This document shows, in pieces, positions 9,788 to 12,864 of a DNA stretch of 12,864 bases. The DNA lies in assembly GCA_030038035.1 (NCBI GenBank), contig JASHPP010000143.1, positions 1 through 12,864 of the forward strand, in the 5' to 3' direction. A program made the translations under genes and the position numbers. The notes beneath the pieces were generated by a model. The model saw only the letters and a list, made by a program, of their open reading frames with translations, did not search any database and was not told the origin of the DNA. This DNA is from Trebonia sp. (GTDB taxonomy: Bacteria > Actinomycetota > Actinomycetes > Streptosporangiales > Streptosporangiaceae). Within the stretch, counting starts at the first letter, position 1. Every line of letters begins with the position of its first letter.

Positions 9788-10792
9788 ATGAGGCAGGTGA
9801 CGAGCATGACGACCGTGGCAATCCCCGCTGATCAGGTCGACTACCTGATCGCGACGGCGGTGCGCGCACCGTCGGTCCACAACACGCAGCCGTGGCGGTT
9901 CTACGTCAGCCGGTACGCGATCGAGCTGTATGCCGACCCGCGGCGCAAGCTTCGCGTGGACCCGGTCGGCCGTGAGATGATCATCAGCTGCGGCGCGGCC
10001 CTGTTCGGCCTGCGCCTCGCGGTGCGCTCGCTGGGCTACCTGCCCGAGGTGGAGCTGCTTCCCGACCCGCCCAGGCTGCTGGCCAGGGTTCGGCTTGGCG
10101 CCGAAGAGCCGATGACCGGCGAGGAGCAGCGGATGCTGCAGGCGCTGCCGCACCGGCACACGCATCGCGGCCCGTTCGACGACCGGCCGCTGCCGCGCGG
10201 GTTGCTCGCCGGGCTGCAGCGCGATGCGTTCGCCGAGGGCGCGACGCTGGCGCTCGTCGACTCGGCCCTCGCCTATCAGCGCCTGGCCGACATCGTGACC
10301 GCGGCGAGCCGCAGGCAGGACGTCGACCCCGTGGCCCGGGCCGAGATCCGGCGCTGGATCCGTCCCGCGGACAGCACGGCAAGAGACGGCGTCCCGGCAC
10401 GGGCGTTGCCCGGCAGGCCGTTCCCGGAATGGACCGACGGTCAGCGTGGGCGGCTGCGGCAGCGCGACTTCGACCAGGGACGAGGGCTGGGCGCGCTCGC
10501 GGTCGAGGGTCCCCCGGCGGCGGCCACCGCGATCCTGGTCACCAGCGGAGACGGCCTGGCCCACTGGCTGCGCGCGGGCCAGGCGCTGCACCGGCTGCTG
10601 GTGCACGCCGCCGACCGCTGGGTCTTCGCCAGCCTCTACACACAGCCGATGGAGGCCGCCGCGATCCGGGCCTTGATCCGCACCCGCCTTGCCCTGCCCG
10701 GCGCCCCGCAGATGGTGCTGCAGTTCGGGTCGGCGCGGACCACGCAGGCCACCGCGCGCCGCCCGCCCGATGAGCTCATCGAACCTCGCTAG
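9788..10792 (+). CDS. Acg-like FMN-dependent nitroreductase family protein (copy 1)
   Basis: 334 aa from ATG 9788. The ATG at 9806 (328 aa), preceded by AGGTGA at 9795-9800, is an equally good or better start. The family signature APSVHNTQPWRF (27-38) holds the FMN-phosphate-contacting residues. GREMIISCGAALFGLRLAVR (61-80), HTHRGPFDDRPLP (from about 119) and C-terminal PQMVLQFG complete the Acg pattern. The length matches M. tuberculosis Acg (Rv2032) and its DosR-regulon relatives Rv3127 and Rv3131. Acg-type proteins have an internally duplicated nitroreductase fold that binds FMN under a lid; they show little nitroreduction and are thought to sequester flavin or act in redox stress. A DosR-like box precedes the gene. 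It converges on a paralogue, with the two stop codons overlapping in CTAG at 10789-10792. Confidence 0.92.
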   Translation: MRQVTSMTTVAIPADQVDYLIATAVRAPSVHNTQPWRFYVSRYAIELYADPRRKLRVDPVGREMIISCGAALFGLRLAVRSLGYLPEVELLPDPPRLLARVRLGAEEPMTGEEQRMLQALPHRHTHRGPFDDRPLPRGLLAGLQRDAFAEGATLALVDSALAYQRLADIVTAASRRQDVDPVARAEIRRWIRPADSTARDGVPARALPGRPFPEWTDGQRGRLRQRDFDQGRGLGALAVEGPPAAATAILVTSGDGLAHWLRAGQALHRLLVHAADRWVFASLYTQPMEAAAIRALIRTRLALPGAPQMVLQFGSARTTQATARRPPDELIEPR

Positions 10793-11811
10793 AAAAGGAC
10801 CTCGTCGACCGGACGGCGCACGCTTACGGCCTTCTCGCTGGTCGCGCCCAGCCTGAGCACCATCTGCGGGTAACCGCGGCCGCTGAGATGGATCCGGATG
10901 AAGTCACGCAGCAGCGGTATCTCCAGCGGCTGGCTGTGCAGCGCCGCCGCGACGTTGTAGGTCCCGGCGACGAGCAGCACCCGCTGCAGCGCCTGGCCCG
11001 CGTGGATCCAGTCGGCCGGCTGGTCGACGCTGGTGGTCAGCAGCCCCACCACCCCGGCGGACCGCACCACCGGCTGCTCCGCATCGGGCGGCAGTCCCCA
11101 TCCGTGGCCGTGGGCGTAGTCACGGCTGCGGAAGCTGGGCTCCGTCTGCTCCGGCTGCGCCGGGTAGGCGGTCGGCGGAACGCCGTCCTGCCGGTGACTG
11201 TCGGGCCCCGGCGCCCACCGGGCTTCTTCGCTAGCCCTGTCGCTGTCGAGTCGGAGGGCGTAGTCCCCGGCTTCCACCGCCGCGGCGAGAGCCCCCGCCC
11301 GCTGCGGCTCCTGGGTGAGCAGGTTCAGCGTCGCGTTCTCTTTGGCGGCCTGCTGGGGCAAGGCTGCCAGCAGCTGGTCAGGCAGTGGCGTGGGGTCGAA
11401 CCCGCCCCGGTGCGTACGCCGCCGGGCGATCTGCTTGAACAGCTCCTTTTCGTAGTCGAGCGGAGGAACCTGCTGGTCCCAGGTCACCCTCGCGATCAGG
11501 TTGGGCAGGTCGTGGTCGGGCAGCACGCGGACCTCGGGCACCCAGCCCAGATAGCGCAGCGCCACCCGCATGTTGAACAGCGCCGCGCCGCAGCTGATCA
11601 TCATCTCGCGGCCCTGCGGGTCGGCGACCTTAAGCTGCCGCTCGTTGTTGGCGCTGATGCTCATCTCGTGCTGGCCATGGTGGAACCGCCACGGCTGCGT
11701 GTTGTGCACCGAGGGGGCCTTCACCGCCGCGTCGGCGACGAACCGTGCCGTCTCCTCTGGCGTGGCCGCCTCCACGGGCGGCTCCTCCGATGGCCCTTCA
11801 AAGATGTCCAC
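10789..11811 (-). CDS. Acg-like FMN-dependent nitroreductase family protein (copy 2)
   Basis: 340 aa on the minus strand, starting at GTG 11811-11809 with AGGGGAAG a few bases upstream. It is a divergent paralogue of the plus-strand neighbour: KAPSVHNTQPWRF (31-43), GREMMISCGAALFNMRVALR (67-86), RRRTHRGGFDPTPLP, and C-terminal YPQMVLRLG then RRPVDEVLF. It has a longer acidic N-terminus (MDIFEGPSEEPP) than copy 1. The same role is expected: an FMN-binding, dormancy-associated flavoprotein in the cytoplasm. It is transcribed divergently from the universal stress protein across a 385-bp region. That region holds a near-perfect DosR-like palindrome 97-114 bp upstream of the start, and a second, different palindrome 24-41 bp upstream. 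Its stop shares CTAG with the stop of copy 1, leaving no room for a terminator between them. Confidence 0.92.
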   Translation of the reverse strand: MDIFEGPSEEPPVEAATPEETARFVADAAVKAPSVHNTQPWRFHHGQHEMSISANNERQLKVADPQGREMMISCGAALFNMRVALRYLGWVPEVRVLPDHDLPNLIARVTWDQQVPPLDYEKELFKQIARRRTHRGGFDPTPLPDQLLAALPQQAAKENATLNLLTQEPQRAGALAAAVEAGDYALRLDSDRASEEARWAPGPDSHRQDGVPPTAYPAQPEQTEPSFRSRDYAHGHGWGLPPDAEQPVVRSAGVVGLLTTSVDQPADWIHAGQALQRVLLVAGTYNVAAALHSQPLEIPLLRDFIRIHLSGRGYPQMVLRLGATSEKAVSVRRPVDEVLF

Positions 11812-11834
11812 GGGCTTCCCCTGTTAGATCTGGG

Positions 11835-11852
11835 ACGGGCCGCTCGGCCCGT
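11835..11852. promoter_or_regulatory. Perfect palindrome 24-41 bp upstream of nitroreductase copy 2
   Basis: ACGGGCCG-CT-CGGCCCGT has 8-bp perfect arms and a 2-bp centre. Its core GGGCCG-CT-CGGCCC resembles the consensus I recall for the Streptomyces hypoxia regulator OsdR (GGGCCGATCGGCCC). It could be a repressor/activator site or, as RNA, a 5' leader hairpin next to the ribosome binding site. Confidence 0.45.
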
Positions 11853-11909
11853 GCCTCTATCAGACTGCAACGTGCGCCCGCCGTGCAGGCCCGAAGGTTG
11901 GAGCCCGGC

Positions 11910-11923
11910 AGGACCTTGGTCCT
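11910..11923 (-). promoter_or_regulatory. Candidate DosR/DevR-like box 3, upstream of nitroreductase copy 2
   Basis: AGGACCTTGGTCCT is the core of the 18-bp palindrome GCAGGACC-TT-GGTCCTGC (11908-11925), which has 8-bp perfect arms. It matches 9 of the 12 defined positions of GGGACTTNNGTCCC and is the most symmetric of the four sites. Being a near-palindrome it could serve either direction; nitroreductase copy 2 is the nearer gene. Confidence 0.6.
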
Positions 11924-12096
11924 GCGTCCGGGCATCATGTCGGCTGGCCTGAGAGGGCAGTCAGGTGATCGTTCGCGTGGGCCGGTTGAGCTTTTCCGCT
12001 GCTCGCCGAGCCTATCAGCGGCAGTCCTGGCCGCCACGCTCCAGGGCACCGGTCCGAACCAGCGAAGCGGAGCACGGACCGAAGGCGCGCTGGCTG

Positions 12097-12110
12097 CTGA
12101 CTAAGGTCCC
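12097..12110 (-). promoter_or_regulatory. Candidate DosR/DevR-like box 4, upstream of the universal stress protein
   Basis: On the minus strand it reads GGGACCTTAGTCAG, matching 9 of the 12 defined positions of GGGACTTNNGTCCC. It keeps the GGACCTTN(G/T)TC core of the other three sites. It is centred 93 bp before ATG 12197. The left (minus-strand 3') half is degenerate, so this is the weakest of the four. Confidence 0.45.
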
Positions 12111-12151
12111 TAGCGGATAAGGGCGAATGGGTGGCACCGTGAAAGTAGAGG

Positions 12152-12176
12152 CTGCGGCCGCCGCAGGCCGACGGCC
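12152..12176 (+). other. GC-rich inverted repeats in the stress-protein leader
   Basis: CTGCGG-ccg-CCGCAG (12152-12166) is followed directly by GGCCG-a-CGGCC (12166-12176). They end 6 bp before the AGAAGGAGG Shine-Dalgarno. As RNA they could form small hairpins in the leader; a regulatory role is only a possibility. Confidence 0.3.
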
Positions 12177-12196
12177 CGGTCAGAAGGAGGCCGGAA

Positions 12197-12634
12197 ATGC
12201 CCGGAATCATTGTTGGTATCGACGGGTCTCACCATTCCACCCGTGCCCTTGAATGGGCGCTGAAGGAGGGTGCGCTCGAGCACGCTCCGGTCACGGTCCT
12301 TACCGTGAACTCGGTCCCCGCCAGCCCCTGGACCGGGAATCCGGTCCTGCTGGAGCGGGACCCGGACGACCAGGAAAAGCTGCTCAGCGCCGCGGAGGAA
12401 TTGACGCTGAAGGTGACGAGCCAACTTGGCGAGTCACGGCCGCCTTCGGTCAAGGTCCGGGCGGTCAGCGGATATCCGGCCAAGGAACTCATCGACGAAT
12501 CGAAGGACGCGGACCTCGTGGTCGTCGGATCTCGTGGTGCGGGCGGGTTCGCAAAACTGATGGTGGGTTCCGTCAGTGCCCAGGTCGTGGAGCACGCGCA
12601 CTGCCCCGTCGTGGTGGTCCCGAGCGGACGGTAA
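12197..12634 (+). CDS. Universal stress protein (UspA family)
   Basis: A single-domain USP of 145 aa, starting at ATG 12197 after a near-perfect anti-16S match (AGAAGGAGG, 12182-12190). The N-terminal strand IIVGIDGSHHSTRALEWAL carries the adenine-contacting Asp9. The C-terminal ATP motif G-2X-G-9X-G-S is intact (G111, G114, G124, S125), so it should bind ATP. It ends in the typical HCPVVVVP strand. USPs of this kind act as stress and growth-arrest factors in the cytoplasm; several (for example Rv2623) belong to the mycobacterial DosR regulon. It diverges from nitroreductase copy 2, with a DosR-like box in the shared region. Its codon use includes more non-GC third positions at the N-terminus (ATT, GGT, ATC, CAT) than its neighbours, consistent with high expression initiation. 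The assignment is secure; the specific role is inferred. Confidence 0.95.
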   Translation: MPGIIVGIDGSHHSTRALEWALKEGALEHAPVTVLTVNSVPASPWTGNPVLLERDPDDQEKLLSAAEELTLKVTSQLGESRPPSVKVRAVSGYPAKELIDESKDADLVVVGSRGAGGFAKLMVGSVSAQVVEHAHCPVVVVPSGR

Positions 12635-12635
12635 C

Positions 12636-12657
12636 CACGGCGCCGGCGGCCGCCGTG
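12636..12657. terminator. Hairpin between the stress protein and the convergent BON gene, candidate bidirectional terminator
   Basis: CACGGC (12636-12641) and GCCGTG (12652-12657) pair around a GC-rich loop. The flanks (GTAAC, GTTAG) extend the stem imperfectly with one bulge. It lies exactly between the two convergent stop codons (TAA ending 12634 and TAA at 12660-12658) and can serve both directions. Confidence 0.5.
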
Positions 12658-12864
12658 TTAGCCCGCGAGGGCGTGCCGGCTCAGGTGGAGATGGCGGAGG
12701 TGGTGCCGGCGGTACCCGGTGACCGCTGCCGCGGCTTCGCGAAGATGGTCGTCCTCAGCCGGATAGCTGAGCCCGTCGCAGACGCTTACGACTCCTTCCA
12801 GGTGCCGGATCGCGGCGAGCAGGGCGAGCGCGTCGTCCCGGCGGTCCACCGATCCGGTGACCGT
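12658..12864 (-). CDS. C-terminal part of a BON-domain (probably CBS-BON) protein, N-terminus beyond the window
   Basis: The minus-strand frame stays open from the stop at 12660-12658 to the window end, giving 68 residues; the GTG at 12849 is probably an internal Val. The visible part begins TVTGSVDRRDDALALLAAIR, then HLEGVVSVCDGLSY. This is the typical second half of a BON domain (V-x-L-x-G-x-V-D-R followed by a helix and a G-V-V-x-V strand). In actinomycetes this tail commonly follows two CBS domains in proteins near universal stress proteins; the DosR-regulon protein Hrp1 (Rv2626c) is a CBS protein. A His/Arg-rich tail follows (about the last 25 residues). The BON assignment rests on a short segment, and the CBS part is inferred from context. 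Confidence 0.6.
   Translation of the reverse strand, partial: TVTGSVDRRDDALALLAAIRHLEGVVSVCDGLSYPAEDDHLREAAAAVTGYRRHHLRHLHLSRHALAG

Larger units (their letters stand above)
11812..12196. promoter_or_regulatory. Divergent regulatory region between nitroreductase copy 2 and the stress protein
   Basis: 385 bp without a convincing gene. From left to right it holds the palindrome at 11835-11852, the DosR-like palindrome at 11908-11925, an inverted pair CGGTCCG/CGGACCG (12050-12056 and 12075-12081), a DosR-like box at 12097-12110, GC-rich inverted repeats at 12152-12176, and the strong ribosome binding site of the stress protein. TAGAGGC occurs once on each strand facing its gene (11853-11859 minus, 12146-12152 plus) and may mark -10 regions, but no good -35 partners were seen. 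Confidence 0.6.

Noticed and set aside
9056..10606. Minus-strand open frame across the YceI part and nitroreductase copy 1
   Set aside because: It spans two well-supported plus-strand genes and their intergenic promoter region; its composition is that of an antisense shadow.
10888..11952. Plus-strand open frame opposite nitroreductase copy 2
   Set aside because: No ribosome site or domain motif, and it runs through the divergent promoter region; the minus strand has complete Acg-family motifs.
12452..12458. A fifth GGACCTT core (minus strand) inside the stress-protein gene
   Set aside because: It lies within conserved coding sequence and the second half-site (GACC) is poor; it is treated as a chance occurrence.

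Overview
The window is very GC-rich and densely coded. It contains a PF04672-type SAM methyltransferase, a deazaflavin (F420)-dependent reductase domain, two Acg-like nitroreductases and strong AGGAGG-type ribosome binding sites. Together these point to a free-living actinomycete of the Streptosporangiales/Frankiales/Catenulisporales kind rather than a mycobacterium. The lineage is inferred; no rRNA or tRNA gene is visible.

Layout. (1) 1-780: the end of an actinobacterial SAM-dependent methyltransferase, cut at its N-terminus by the window edge. (2) 888-7251: a tightly coupled three-gene operon with ATGA overlaps at both junctions. It encodes a GltD-like FAD/NAD(P) iron-sulfur oxidoreductase, a full-length NifJ-type pyruvate:ferredoxin oxidoreductase (PFOR), and a dihydroorotate-dehydrogenase-like flavoprotein that lacks the usual catalytic Cys/Ser. 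(3) 7356-9691: a TetR-family regulator followed by a gene fusing a deazaflavin-dependent nitroreductase (DDN) domain, one transmembrane helix and a YceI lipocalin-like domain. Two almost identical 16-bp elements flank the regulator gene, and one of them lies inside a good promoter. (4) 9788-11811: two convergent Acg-like nitroreductases whose stop codons share the tetranucleotide CTAG. (5) 11812-12634: a 385-bp divergent regulatory region and a universal stress protein. (6) 12658-12864: the C-terminal end of what looks like a BON-domain (probably CBS-BON) protein on the minus strand.

The main observation is a shared motif, RGGACCTTNKTCMN. It occurs upstream of four transcription units: the GltD-NifJ-DHOD-like operon, each nitroreductase gene, and the stress protein. 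It resembles the DosR/DevR dormancy-regulator box (GGGACTTNNGTCCC). The families it precedes (Acg-like nitroreductase, universal stress protein, and the nearby BON protein) are classic members of the mycobacterial hypoxia/dormancy regulon. I read the window as a hypoxia/redox-stress island in which a PFOR-based pyruvate-oxidising module, not part of the mycobacterial DosR set, has been placed under the same control.

Proposed working model (inference): under oxygen limitation PFOR oxidises pyruvate to acetyl-CoA and CO2. Its electrons pass through ferredoxin-type clusters to the GltD-like protein, which could reduce NAD(P)+. The nitroreductases, the stress protein and the BON protein would support redox balance and dormancy. 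The DDN-YceI fusion, under its own TetR switch, may act on a lipophilic quinone-like substrate at the membrane.
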